A stretch of 64,000 nt of DNA from Pollenia angustigena (lineage: Eukaryota; Arthropoda; Insecta; Diptera; Polleniidae). Positions 1 through 11,446 of this stretch are shown piece by piece. Location: positions 87,803,285 to 87,867,284 of the forward strand of contig OV884056.1 of the NCBI GenBank assembly GCA_930367215.1, given 5' to 3'. The notes beneath the pieces were generated by a model. That model was not told the DNA's origin. It saw only the letters and a list, made by a program, of their open reading frames with translations, and made no database searches. A program made the position numbers and the translations under genes. Positions within the stretch are counted from its first letter, which is position 1. Each line of letters starts with the position of its first letter.

Positions 1-360
1 CCTTATAGTTACCTCCAACCATATTTTTTTTGAGTGCAATAAATTAAAAGAATACTCGTATAAATGCAAAAAAAAACCGGAAGCGCAATGGTAAGCGAAA
101 CTTTTATGTTTCCCCCTTACAAACCTGCTTCTTTCGAAGCTCCATTTTTTTTTTGGGTACTGTCAATCTGTGTCATCTTTAATCTTTATTGCCAGTGTTG
201 CTTCTTTTTCAAAATGTTTTGCGAAAGCTTAAGAGAGTACCAAATTTGCCTCTTATTGCATTTAGCTTTCGTATCGAAATTGCATCCGCTATATATAGAT
301 CCAAATTACCACTTATTTCGGTGTTATAGACAGGTTATTATATTAATGTAATATCTTATT

Positions 361-615
361 AAAGTTCGTCATACGAATGCCCATGAATGTCTCAATCTTG
401 CGATATGTCGCATGCTGATCTTGATTAATCATGAATATTTTTTGGCACAACAATTTAAACAGCTGTGCCGCCAAAGCTTTAATAACACATTCACTTTTGG
501 CATGTGTCTTCAACACATTGTGGGATGTGATTACTTGGTAGGGCTAGGACAAAGCGCGGTCGCCAAAGTTGTAAGCCATGTTGTAAAAAAAATGGCAAAT
601 CAAATTTTCTACTGA
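361..615 (+). pseudogene. Harbinger/HARBI1-like nuclease fragment
   Basis: The open frame ends in a stop at 613-615 and its best methionine is at 412. The peptide contains the stretch VGLGQSAVAKVVSHVVKKM, which resembles the helix-turn-helix-like segment of PIF/Harbinger nucleases, where a Q-S-x-V-S motif follows a conserved aromatic-rich block. The catalytic DDE core that should follow is absent, because the frame stops soon after MANQIF. The frame is open upstream to about 361 without a methionine. It is therefore a truncated relic and not a gene. No TIR pair was found around it. Assignment is by remembered family pattern only, so confidence is moderate. Confidence 0.45.
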
Positions 616-943
616 AGAATAACTTTTTTGTATAGACTATATAAAATATAACATTCTTGAACATTTGTTAACCAAATAAAGAAGAAGCTTGATTAATAAA
701 GTTTTTTTTTTAACAAATATAATGTGGGAATTATTTCTTTTTAGAGTCATTCCTAAGAATAAGTACATATCTATAGCTTCAGTGTCAATCAAAAGTTGGC
801 TTTAGCAAAAAGTATGTGAAATATTGGGAGAAAAAGACTATTGTAAAAAGCTTGATAAATTCAAATTCACCTCATAGAAGCACATTCGAAAAAATGGTTA
901 ATATTTTTTTTTTTTTTTTTAGTTTAAGAGTTAAATATATCGT
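616..943. other. AT-rich spacer, nothing recognised
   Basis: AT-rich DNA with poly-T at 904-920 and no frame or repeat that I could support. Confidence 0.5.
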
Positions 944-945
944 TA

Positions 946-1865
946 CAGTAGTTTTGACTTAACTGCCACTCTTTTAGCTGCCAATTTGAGATACCTGCCA
1001 AAAACCACAAAATTTCACTCATTTCTTCAATTTCGTATGAAATGTACTTGTTTAAGTGCCAATTTCATACGTGCCAATTTAAGTTAGCTGCCACAAATAT
1101 TTGAAATTATTATCCCATACTCATTGATAATTGTCCATTTAACTGCCAGAAATTTAAACTTTAACTGCTTTAACTGAAAGAGACCTTATCATTCAAGATA
1201 CAGACTTTCTAGAACTGATACCAAATTATTCAGACTATATTAATTGTGACGCCGATGTTGATTGTTACGGATAGTTATCGGATAACGAAATTCTCGTGCC
1301 TATTACAGAAACTACTCCTACTGAGGATGAAGACATTGAAGATGAAGGAGACAATGAAGAAAATAACGTATCATTCAAAATTCCATCGACTAAGAAGGCA
1401 TTAGAAGCTTTGAATGTCCTCCAAAAATATTGTATGCACCACAAGATTGATATAATTCCAGAAACTATTGAGGATCATATCCTAAAAGGGTCTATAAAAG
1501 CTTTTAAGCAAACTTCAATTACTGAATATTTTTCTTAAATGCTATGTACTTTTTAAGTACCTTTTACATATTTGCAAAGACTGAAGTAATTTGTTCCTTT
1601 TAATTTATATTATTTTTCCTGAAGTACCTTTATGTTGTTTTATTAATAACTAATAAATGAAAATAAATTTTTTATTTTTTTTACGTTTTGGTTGTAAAAA
1701 TAGGGAATTGTGTGAATCGGACTTATGGGCCACTTCTGTGGCTGGTAAACGAATCAGACAACTGCCAATTTTTGGCAGTTAAAAAATTTAACTTAAGTGC
1801 CATTTTGACTTACCTGCCACAAAATGCGTGCAAAACACGGTGTGGCAGTTAAGTCAAAAGTACTG
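946..1865 (+). mobile_element. pogo/Tigger-type DNA transposon, internally deleted
   Basis: Both ends carry the same inverted repeat, beginning CAGTA(G/C)TTTTGACTTAAC; the first 24 bases match at 23 positions. The element is flanked by TA at 944-945 and 1866-1867. A CAGT start plus a TA duplication is typical of the pogo/Tigger branch of Tc1/mariner. At 920 bp it is too short for a full transposase, and it holds only a C-terminal relic (1178-1538). The subterminal zones at 965-1160 and 1755-1845 contain many copies of the TGCCA(A/C) motif, often as CTGCCA, in both orientations; these could be transposase-binding repeats. Confidence 0.85.
1178..1538 (+). pseudogene. pogo/Tigger transposase C-terminal relic
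   Basis: Reading through one TAG at 1272-1274 gives a frame that starts RDLIIQDTDFLELIPNYSDY. It continues through an acidic linker (EDEDIEDEGDNEEN) and ends in KQTSITEYFS. An acidic spacer, a segment like KALEALNVLQKY and a final SITEYF-type end are usual for the C-terminus of Tigger/Jerky-like transposases. The N-terminal HTH/CENPB and DDE domains are missing. The open part begins at a GTG (1296), so no real start is present. It lies inside the 946-1865 element, which explains its origin. Confidence 0.65.
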
Positions 1866-1982
1866 TATTATACGATATTATACAATTTTGAGTTTTTTAC
1901 AAAATACCTTGAATTGTTTCTTAGTGGGGTGCATTTTTAAAATATAATCAGCCTGTGCAACAGCTGCTAATTCAAATTAGTT

Positions 1983-2200
1983 TTGACATGCAGTTTGTGT
2001 GAACAACTTAAAAAAGTGATTTATTGAACGTGTAGCTACAGGGTTGCTCCCAGCTTGCAAGTTCTTCTTGTGTTTGCCATGGATCTTCATTGTACAATGT
2101 CTTGAATTCTGCATCGTCAAACTTTTAAGACCTACTCGCACGTTCTTTATATGCAATGACAAAATCCTTTTAAAACGTCTAAAACAGTATCTATTTCGTT
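1983..2200 (-). pseudogene. mariner transposase HTH relic (copy B)
   Basis: On the minus strand 2048-2150 encodes KFDDAEFKTLYNEDPWQTQE, matching the mariner pattern of KFxDxEL, then DEDxxQTQEELA. A frameshift near 2165 separates an upstream CFRRFK segment. An in-frame stop lies before KFDD. The adjoining 1983-2045 is shared with copy A at 8283-8358, so both descend from the same defective family. Copy B has no MITE at the site where copy A is interrupted. Confidence 0.65.
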
Positions 2201-2299
2201 ATTATGCATATTTGTTTAATAAATGTTATCATCTCAAACTACGATACCAAAATTTCGAAGAATTTTGACATAGAACATCGTATGATGTGATTAGAACCC

Positions 2300-4400
2300 T
2301 TATTTTAAACGTTATTTTCAAGACTTTCAAGAATTTCGTCCCTGATCGAGCTGCGGCCGCGTATAAATTCGTTATACCTGTGTTTTAAAGTGGCCAATAA
2401 TGGGGTTATATTGCCAAAAATCTATGTAAGCCAATCGATGATCTGCTGTTCTAAAAATCCACGTCGAAAGTGGTAAAAAAATCATCTCACGAAAATGTTG
2501 ACGGGTTTGTTCGTTTATTTAGCTGAGACAAAGTTTTCAAGTCGCTATAAACAACGCAAGTTGTAATCAAATGCCAAAGCTTTAAAAAAGTCAATCTTTA
2601 AATTTTAAACGTTAGATGTTAACCGGTTAAAACTGAGTATTGCCACGGCTCGATTAATTACAAGAAACCCTCGTAATAAAATGAATGAATATTTAATGAA
2701 TTCATGTTTCCACTTAAAGCTAAGAGTCTGCCCGTCCGACCATCGGCCCTTCCTATTTTCGGACTGGTTTCACAAATAAAAAGTGAATTTGTTTTAAAAT
2801 CAACTCTCTAAAATATTTATTTAGTTTTGGTAATTTTTAATTAAAAGCATACATTTAATACTGTTAACTTATTTATTGTTATTTAAATTTTATGTAAAAT
2901 TTTCATTAATATTTATGTTATACCACCACCATTATTTTTTTTCTTTTTTTTAATTTATTATTTAAATTTTTTAATGCATCGTACTTTTATCTTCTATTTC
3001 AATTTGTATTCAAATTTTGGTTCGCTTTTCTTTTGAGTTTTTTTCCACAATTATAATTATGAAACAAAAATGTGTATTTAAATTTTTAATTTATGCAAAT
3101 TTAGCCAAGATTTTGAATATTAGTAGAGAAAAAAAAAATAAAACATTTTCCATTTCTGTTAAGAGTTAATTTAACAATCAAATACAAGCCACTACACTCT
3201 ACTTAAAAAAAAAATTATTTGTATTTGTTAAAATTGTTTTTTGGAATTTTTATTAAAATGTTTTCTGGTGTTTATAAAAATATTTTTTTTTTTTTTGTTT
3301 GTTTGGGAATTTTTACTTTATTGTTTACTAAAAAAATATGACACTATACACTGTTTCCAGCCATATCCATCGATGCTGCCAATTTGATAAAATACTTTCT
3401 AATTTCATTTCAAATATCTTTTTTGCTTTAATGATATTCTGTCGTTTTTTCTTAATAGATTAATTTGATTTTTATGAAATGATTCAATTTGTTTTTTTTT
3501 TTCAAAACTCTTTGTTTTTTAAACTCAAAATGATCCGTTATATGAAAATGTTTGCCAATCTCACTTTTATTTTAAAACTCTCGTTTTAATCGGGCCATTT
3601 TTAAGAAGACAACCGTTTGCATTGTTAGTTCAAATTAAACTGAAATTTAAATTTGAAATTAAAACTAATAATATAAAATTGTACAAAAAAGAAAAGAAAA
3701 AAAAAAAAATAAATAAAATGATCAACGATCGATGTTGTTGATTTAAGCAAAACCAACCAACAGCTGCGGCAGCACTAGACCCAGCTTTGTTGGTAGTAGT
3801 AAAAGATTTCAAAAAAGTTGTCTTTAAAGTTTAAACTACAAAAAAAAAAAAAAAAATCAACGACTAGATCTCCTACAAATCTTGGCATAAAAAACGATCA
3901 GTCATTTAATTTTTTTTGGTTTGTTTTTCTTTTCTTTGATGGGGGGTTTTTTCTTTCAAATTTAGTTTTTTTTACCAAACTCGAAATTCGCGTACATCTT
4001 TTCGAAAATTCGAATTTATAAAGAATTTTTTTTTTTTTTTGTTAAATTTTAATTAATAATTAAAAAATAAATATGTGTATTAAAACCTGTTCGTGTCGTA
4101 GTTCGTCTTGTTTGCATTTTTTTATATTCATTTTAAACAAATTGGTGATTTTTTTTCGACAAATTAATTATTAACACAAAATTAGGGGTTTGTGATTTGT
4201 TTTGTCTTCATTTTGCAAATTATATTAATTTGGTGTTTTTTTTTTGTGATTTATCTGAGTTAACATGTGTGGCATGTGTTTAAGTAAGTAATTAAACCCT
4301 ACATCACCACGGGTGGCGTTATTAAAAACACCAATAACAAATTACAGGTACAACATATATATACAATATAGTACAGTATTGTACAGTATTGTACAGTATA
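2300..4400. other. long AT-rich unique-looking region
   Basis: No transposon ends or coding frames can be supported. It is rich in homopolymer T and A runs (for example 3284-3296, 3700-3710, 3840-3856, 4027-4041). A ten-base microsatellite with the unit gtacagtatt lies at 4372-4402. The region could be intron or intergenic DNA of a host gene. Confidence 0.4.
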
Positions 4401-4403
4401 GTA

Positions 4404-4843
4404 CATATCGTCGCGGGAATTAAAGAATGCTGTAGCTCGGAAATCGAAATGAAAATCGAAAATACGTTTTTGCATCATTTTTATCAGAAAAAAATACTGC
4501 GTCGATTGGTCCCGGTCTCATATTTGTACGATGAAAAAAATTCAATTACGCAAAAAAAATAAAAGCTGTAAGCCGCAAAATCACTGGGAATAATAAACTT
4601 GAGAGGAAATGTTGAGAGCCAATATGGTTGGTTAACGTGGTAGCACGCACAGACTCCACACAACTCGTCAAGAATTGGATTAGAGCGTATATTTGAAGCG
4701 AGAACAAATAAAAAACGTTTTTAAAATCATGTTCCTAAGTTGTATAGTTTTTGTGATATGAATTTCTTTTATACAGATTTTTTGGCTCTGGTGAATATTT
4801 TATGCTTTGTCCGTTACAGCGTTCTTTAATTCCTGCGACGATA
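4404..4843. mobile_element. TIR element with ends catatcgtcgc
   Basis: The left end reads catatcgtcgcgggaattaa and the reverse complement of the right end reads catatcgtcgcaggaattaa; the match continues through aagaa(t/c)gctgta. Length is about 440 bp with no coding frame, so it is a MITE-like element. Flanks agta and agtc resemble each other, but a target duplication cannot be fixed. Confidence 0.6.
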
Positions 4844-5355
4844 TGAGTCGCTGAGTTCCAAAACTCGGTTCATGCATTTTTAAAAAAACTTATGATAGCA
4901 ATGACTTTTACAGATGACACTGCGCTGCTTTAGTATCCAAAGGGAAAACATAACAAAAGTCCCCCCTTGACCTTTGTTAATTACATTGAAAATTGGAATG
5001 AGTTCCAAAACTCTTTCTTTGCATTGTCTAGTGAGAAACAAAACTGCTTCCTTGCATGGATCAAACTTATCCCTTACAGCCATAATCTGCCTAATTGTAA
5101 ATTTTTTCTTATTCTTTTGTGTTGTTTGCGGACACTCCTTCCTACCACCAGCAGATAGGGGTTTTGGCCGTTTCGAAATGAAAATTAGAAAAGTCCACAT
5201 GAGTATCTGGATATATTTTTAGAATTTGGAACAGTCTATAAAATCATTGAGGACTGAAAAGCAGAGGTTTTATCTTTTTTTTTCTTATGCAAATCCCGCA
5301 AAGCACTACACTTGTCTGCAGAAGACCAGAGTCTATGGTGGGAATCGCACCAGCA

Positions 5356-5620
5356 CACTGAAAGAATTTTCTTCGCAATACCAATGAATTTTGACAATAA
5401 TCCCATGAAAAATTGCATTAAAAAGGAACCTACGCAGCGCTTCGTTCGATCAATGAAACTATGAATATTATTCATTGGATGTATACTTTGAATAAAGTAA
5501 AAAAAAAATTTTTTTATTTTTATTTTATTTTTTATTTTTTTCTGTCTCTGGCGGGAATCGATCGCACAACTAGACTAGACTATCCTACTTCCAGCGGGTG
5601 CCCCTGTAGGCTGCATTTTC
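5356..5620 (-). mobile_element. SINE head fused to a CACTGAAAG-element end
   Basis: Read on the minus strand, a tRNA-like head with a B-box (gcgatcgattcccgccagag) at about 5543-5612 is followed by an A-rich tract (5497-5541). A 140-bp body then ends in ttctttcagtg at 5356. The same head, A-rich tract, body and terminal order occurs at 21379-21744. The body includes aatgcaatttttcatgggat in both copies. No coding potential. Confidence 0.65.
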
Positions 5621-8063
5621 ATTATCGAGAAAAAAACAAAAGTTTAATTTTTTTACAGGGGAAGGAGCACTATCCGTCAGCAGTAACTAGCGCAGCTCCC
5701 AAAATGAATTTAAAAAAGGGATGAAACTAGCAATGCTTAAGCCACGATGATTACTTTATGCTGTTAACACAAAACTAGAAAAAGTGATTGACGTGGACAA
5801 ACTTCTTCAAAAGCATTTTGATATACATTGGTGAGGAATAGAAAGTTTAAAGTTTTACTGTGATATTTTGGATAGCAGTGCTGATGCTGCGGAAGAAGAA
5901 ACCGAGAACGATGAAAAGAATTAAAATTTTGAGGAAAGTTAAGATTTAATAATATGCATTTTTATAATTTTACGCAGAAACCAATTTTAAAATGAGTTTT
6001 AATTTTTAGTTTTCTTACAAAATATTCATATTAAATTAGATGCTGTCGCTATATTTTTCAGGGAAAATAGTTTTTCTTTTGCAAAAATGGACTATATGCC
6101 AGTCCAATAAAACGGCAAAAAGGTATCAACTGAAAAGCTAAATTTAGCTTATTAAACGTTTTTTTGAGATTTGTGAAAAATTACTACAGGTGCAATTAGA
6201 ACATAGTGGAAGAAGTGGAACTTAGCTGCCCATATTTTCAATCCACTTAATTTTCATCTTGAATTAAGGTATAGGTCGTAATTATTACCGTTAGTCGTTT
6301 TATGATTTTACCAATTTTACCTACAAATGACCCCCTGATACAGTTGTGTTGTTGGTTTCTATTCGTATTGAAAACGCAAAATTTCTTGAATCCGCATTTT
6401 CATAAATTAGTGTTCTCAACTCCGCATATTTTTGTGTATTCGAAGTTTTTATTAAAAAAAAAAAAAAAAAATCTAAGTGTCAAACACATAAAAAACAGCC
6501 CTTATCAGCTGTTTATAAAAAATTATGTTTTGTTTTCTTGATTGTTTTATATTTTATACAATTACAAGTGATATTAAATAAAAATAAAACTTGAAGTTTT
6601 TGAATGTTATGCAGAAAAATTGCTTTTCTGCTAATTAAATTTTCAATATATAGTTCACCTTTTCCAAGAAAAGTAATATCATATTTAAGGTACAACTACC
6701 ACAAAAGCTAAAATTGTTTCTATTGTATAAAAAAAAGTTCGGTTTCGGTTTCTTAAGCAAAAAAAAAAAAAAAAAAAACACTAAAAAACTTTTAAAAATG
6801 TCTTTAACGAAACGAAATTCGGTTCTTAATAAAATAAATTGCATACATATTAATCAATTTGTCCATAGTTCACAAATTTCTCTCAGCCTCCAAATTACAG
6901 TAACCAGATTAGGGACAAATATCCGTAAGTCAACTTCTATCATCTTCATATTCCCAAGTGATGTGTAGAGTATCAGAAGGCTGGGCTTGACTGACTATAT
7001 TTTCCTCAATTTTTTTCATGGTCTAATGAATTTTATACATAAAAAAATACTTTTTTGTTTGACGCACAAATATTGTCAATAAAAATATATTTTTGATTTT
7101 GCCAAATATTTGTAAGTTTGGATTAGGTGTTAGCAAAAATTTACATAAAAACTAAATTGACAGAAATTGGTAGTACTAATAAGTTCTCGTCGAAGCTTTG
7201 TTTTTATAAGATTTTTAACTGTAACATTGTTTAAAGTATTGACTATCCCTAGCTGGGTAAACACCACCCCCACTCTTTTTGGTAACAGATAAATTCCGCG
7301 ACACAATAACATTGCATTTTTGGGAGTCCAAAAGATAACAAGCCAATTTGTGATACACTCGAGTAAAGGAAGGCGTATTCCAGCCTCGAGATTTTGTAAC
7401 GATTGAGCTTTAAGGAGGATAAGGTAAAACTTCCATTCGATATTTTTCAGATTTTTTTAATGGTACATCAACATGAGGTCAAACAAAAAGGGACAATTAG
7501 GGCTTAGTGTCTGGTAGTTGTCTTCTTTTATTGCTCTTTTTAAAAGGATTAATTTTTATCGCTAAAGCTATTCATTTTGGTTTCACTAGATTCAAAGAGT
7601 TGGCATAATGGGCATTCCGATTTGGCGTTGTTTTTTCATTATTTTTTTTTTACAGCTAAAACTTTGGAATGGATCCATTTTTAATTTTCTGTTTAATACT
7701 ATTTTAAATCAGCATTTTCAACATGCAATCAGCATTCGAGGCGATAGACAGCCTTTAAATCATGTGGAATACAATTTTCGTGCTTTAAAATAAAATAAAA
7801 TGGAAGTGGCCGATTACATGTTACTTGGGGCCACACGGTCAAGTGTTGCCTTTCAATTCCATCAATACACTCACACTTTTTAAATTGTCCACTTGATTGC
7901 TTTAAAGTTCTCCTTCCATTTGTTTGGTTATTTACGTTAAATTTTAAAACTGGATCACAAATTAATGTTTGTGCTTCCTTTCAAAAATATGTTTATCTCT
8001 TAAAAACTAAATGTGCTTTATAAGTGTGGTTTTTAAAATTGTCAAGCTTTTTTACAAAACACA
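5621..8063. other. AT-rich region, no supported gene
   Basis: Only short chance frames occur, with poly-A runs at 6454-6470 and 6759-6778. A short acidic frame at 5862-5924 was considered and rejected. No terminal repeats were recognised. Confidence 0.4.
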
Positions 8064-8067
8064 TTAA

Positions 8068-8186
8068 GACCCCTTTCACACTCGGCAAGTTACTTGCGCA
8101 ACTCTTGGCTTGTACGCGTCAGCGGTAAGGTCGGGATACAGACTTTATTGTACATGCCAAGTAACTTTCCGAGTCTGAAAGGGGTC
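8068..8186. mobile_element. 119-bp MITE, ends gacccctttca
   Basis: The left end gacccctttcacactcggca and the reverse complement of the right end gacccctttcagactcggaa match over about 30 bases with few changes. The left flank is TTAA (8064-8067); the right is tcag, so the duplication is not intact. Confidence 0.65.
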
Positions 8187-8282
8187 TCAGACAAGCTACC
8201 ATGTTGAGTTGTTTCTTCGTCGTGCGCACTTTTTAAAATGAAATTGACTATCAATTTGTGTGCAGTCTCTGACACAGCTATC

Positions 8283-8730
8283 AATAATGACTTTTCACAA
8301 GCAGTTTGTGTGAACAACTTGAAAGAAATTTGTTGAACGTGTGGCTGCAGGGTTTCTCCCAAGGTATATTTACACGAGGTAGACTCATTTGGGAGTGTAG
8401 ACATGCTGCTCTATAAAATGAACCGAATTGTCAAAATTGTCTTCATATAAAACAAAAACAATTTAACGCACACATGTACAAATTTTTTCTCATATACACG
8501 AAATTTGAGGTTAAGGTTCAAACTAGGGGTAATTAGCTGACAAACAAGTTTACCTTGTGTAAATATACCTTGGTTACTCCCAATGAATTTGCAAGTTCTT
8601 CTTGTGTTTGACATGGATCTTCATTGTGCAATGTATTTAATTCTGCATCATCAAACTTTTGTGACCTACTCGCACGTTCTTCGTCTGCAATTATGAAATC
8701 TTTATTTTTTAAACTCCTAAAACAGTATTT
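8283..8730 (-). pseudogene. mariner transposase HTH relic (copy A), interrupted
   Basis: Minus-strand 8581-8730 encodes CFRSLKNKDFIIADEERASR and then KFDDAELNTLHNEDPCQTQE followed by ELANSLGV. This is the N-terminal helix-turn-helix region of mariner transposases. The catalytic domain is absent. A 213-bp MITE (8360-8572) splits it from the shared downstream segment at 8283-8358. Apparent coding beyond LGV reads into the MITE and is not transposase. It is a relic of the same defective family as 1983-2200. Confidence 0.7.
8360..8572. mobile_element. 213-bp MITE with 8-bp duplication, ends caaggtatatttacac
   Basis: The left end caaggtatatttacacgagg and the reverse complement of the right end caaggtatatttacacaagg form a TIR of about 25 bases. 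Flanks gtttctcc (8352-8359) and gttactcc (8573-8580) are an 8-bp duplication with one mismatch. The related mariner relic at 2043-2050 has the site once (gttgctcc), giving an empty-site comparison. An 8-bp duplication suggests the hAT or P group. Confidence 0.8.
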
Positions 8731-8799
8731 ACATTTATTGGTATAAACCACAGAGCACACAGAGGCGTCACGAGACAGAAAATATTGTGCTTTTTTCTG

Positions 8800-8925
8800 T
8801 CTTTTTCTTCGAAAGCTGCCCTTTTTGCGTTTTTTGTTTTGAGTAGCGGCCTGTTTTTACACATTGCCACTTCCCTACCAAAAAAAAGTTTTCTTTCTCT
8901 TTCTTCGAAAGCTGCCCTCGCAAAT
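8800..8925. repeat. 98-bp spaced direct repeat
   Basis: The stretch ttcttcgaaagctgccct occurs twice, about 98 bases apart (8804 and 8902), each preceded by tct(g/t)tct-like pyrimidine DNA. Confidence 0.5.
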
Positions 8926-9584
8926 GATTTAGGCATTTTTCATACGTCACTTTTTTCATCTCTGTATGCTTTGTGGTATGAACTATGTTCCAATCTAATC
9001 CTTAAAAAATAGTTTCAGGGGGTAGCCATAAACGTCCACAAGTATACGAGTTCTTTTAGTAGTACATTTTTTGAAAAAAAAAAAATAAAAATGTCCATAA
9101 AAATTTGTTTTATATTGCATATTGTTGCCAGATGTCTAAATTATTCGATAAAAAGTATGACATGCTTAATAGTATAAAATAAGTTAGAATTTATTAATAC
9201 TACCAATAGTTATATAGATTTTTTTGGGCATATTCATTAGCTACAAATTTAAGCTGCAGCACATTAAATTTATGTCAAATTTTATTTTTATGAGTCAGCC
9301 TATAGCACACTGAACTTCTCTACAAATCAATAAAACAAGTTAGAACACACATTTATTAACTTTATAAATTTCTAACGAGAGTTTTTCAAATTAGTAGCAA
9401 ATTCGTATGTTTGCATGTATATTTTTCTATATTAACCAATCTGCATAAAATCCTTTTAAATCTTGTGGACAAATTCGTAAAATATGAGCCAGTGTATGAA
9501 TTTTATGATTCGTTGTCTCCCTCATGATAAAAAATATTCCGAAAGTTCATTGGCATATGGCTAAGGGTAAATAGTTCCGTAACT

Positions 9585-9770
9585 TGGCACTAAATTTAGT
9601 ACCAAAAAACTTTAAAAAGAAAGGGAATATATTAGTATGGGGCCTAGTATGAAAATGGAACTAAATTTAGTACTAAAAAACTTTAAAAGGAGAGGAAATT
9701 TTTTGGTATGGGCCCTAGGAAAAATAATGCACTAAATTGGTACTAAATTTAGTACCAAAAAACTTTATGT
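9585..9770. repeat. minisatellite with palindromic core actaaatttagt
   Basis: Three units share the perfect 12-base palindrome actaaatttagt at 9589-9600, 9660-9671 and 9742-9753. Each is followed by ac(c/t)aaaaaacttta. Spacing is 71 and 82 bases. Confidence 0.75.
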
Positions 9771-10019
9771 AAAAAGGTTAAATGCGCCTAATTCTGTCCT
9801 CTATTCTAATAAATAAATTTCCATCATGTGAACAAAACTATAGTTAGAATAAATCTGATATCTCAGTAAATCTGATAGACAGAGTGTATTCAGCCTTATT
9901 ACAAGAGTCGTTGTCGTAGCCGTTTGAAATTTTCGTCGATATAATTTCAAGTTTACGACAACGACAATGTCAAACACATAGAAAGTTGGTAGCATTTATA
10001 TCGCTTATGAAAATCTTAA

Positions 10020-10105
10020 CCCTTCGGCTTACGCATGTTTTGATTTTCTAAAAAAAAAAAAAAAATTAAAAAAGGTCTGGCCAGACTCAGGTGTACCACG
10101 AAAGG
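10020..10105 (+). mobile_element. 86-bp TTAA MITE, ends cccttcg (copy 1)
   Basis: It is flanked by TTAA at 10016-10019 and 10106-10109. The left end is cccttcgg and the right end cgaaagg. It is related in reverse orientation to 14909-14986: both contain gcttacgcatgttttgattttc-like and ggtct(g/a)gccagactc-like blocks. A TTAA target and a CCCTT start are features of piggyBac-class elements. Confidence 0.75.
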
Positions 10106-10109
10106 TTAA

Positions 10110-10660
10110 AACTAATTTAAAAAACAGTTGGTTTCGACTGCCGCAACGACACTCATAATTAGGCCGTTTTATCATGACTTAGCGTTCAAGTCTATGTCAA
10201 ATTGTCGACGGTAGCGACTTGAAGTCGGCTGAGGCCAATAAAAATCTTGTAAAGCATGATTTTGAATGCCTTTAACAAGCTTTCGATAATACGCGAGTAC
10301 TAAGTACCTAAACAGCTTTACATTGTAAATATAAAAAGCTCTCAAATTCTCCGTTTTACTCATTTCTCAATAAAACTGACAAGCATTTTGTGAAAAAAAA
10401 AACTAAATTGGCTAAGTCGGCTAGAACACTACAATTTATAAAGACACATTCTCGAGAGTGTACCCTATTTGGATACCCAAGGGCAATCATGGAACCGACA
10501 AAATAAATTATTTATGTTTTAATTCTGGACCTACCAGGACATAATTTTGATACGACTTAGTAACTTTTATAGAAGTTATCGCCAAATTGTTTATCAATAC
10601 CGATAATGTGGTTATGTGATTCCAATAAAATTGATTACATGATTCAGGTTGCCAATTTTT
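10110..10660. other. no feature recognised
   Basis: AT-rich DNA between two MITEs, with only chance frames. Confidence 0.4.
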
Positions 10661-10666
10661 ATCTAA

Positions 10667-10854
10667 AGCTTCGTACAGACGATGGTCAGATCTTACAATG
10701 TTGTCATTAAAATTGCCTAAAAATGTCTTGCAACTGTCTGAACATTGTAAGCTCATTTTCATTTGGCATATGTGTAAAATTAATGCATCTGACAATGGCA
10801 CCATTGTCAGAAAAATTACAATATTGTAATATCTGACCATCGTCTGTACGAAGC
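10667..10854. mobile_element. 188-bp MITE, ends agcttcgtacagacgatgg
   Basis: The end sequence gcttcgtacagacgatggtc is repeated perfectly in inverted orientation at the right. The match continues through agat-ttacaat. Flanks are ctaa (10663-10666) and ttaa (10855-10858), consistent with a TTAA target that has changed by one base. Confidence 0.8.
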
Positions 10855-11265
10855 TTAACTATCAACATAATAAGATGGTTTGTCGACACAATGATTCTAT
10901 TCTGAAATGAAGTTTGTGTATGGGCTTGTGAAATTATAAACCAGTTCTCTCCATTTTCACTTGGATTCGTCCTTGTGACAAGTTAGCCGGTCAGAAGGGC
11001 GGATATTGTTTGATCGACTAAGAATGTTACTCTGAGTCAATTAGTATACTAAAAGGTGGGTCTATTACCAATATAACACACAAACGCTCAATACTCTCTT
11101 CACTATGGTGCTGTAAGTGGGTATAAAAAACTACCGGTGGTCATTCTAAGCCGCGTGCTCGAAGCTGATCGTTTTGAACTTCTGATCATGGGAAGTCAAG
11201 TGTAGACTTAACTTTAAAAATTAAACAATTTTTTTTTAACTAAATTGTTAGGAACTACCAAAGTT

Positions 11266-11446
11266 GGGTGCCCTAGCAGGCTATTTGATACTGTGCTAGT
11301 TTATCAGTCTGCGAGTTGTGGGTTCGATTACCGCTAGAGACACTTGTACATTTCACTACAACGGACTGGAGATCCAAGTTACTATATCTAGGTACATTAA
11401 GTTGGAATATAATTCGTTATTATATGTATTTGTAAAAAAAAAAAAT
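11266..11446 (+). mobile_element. tRNA-headed SINE
   Basis: The head tgccctagcaggctatttga and the downstream B-box-like gggttcgattaccgctagag match the layout of the heads at 21379 and 28608. A short A-run lies at 11433-11446. This copy is the most diverged of the four. Confidence 0.6.

Noticed and set aside
4264..4290. Possible plus-strand start exon: ATG TGT GGC ATG TGT TTA A followed by GTAAGT
   Set aside because: Only six codons, with a weak exon-side donor context; no other evidence of a transcript leader.
5862..5924. Short acidic frame DILDSSADAAEEETENDEKN before a stop
   Set aside because: Looks like a transposase or gene C-terminus, but it is only 20 codons long with no upstream frame to support it.
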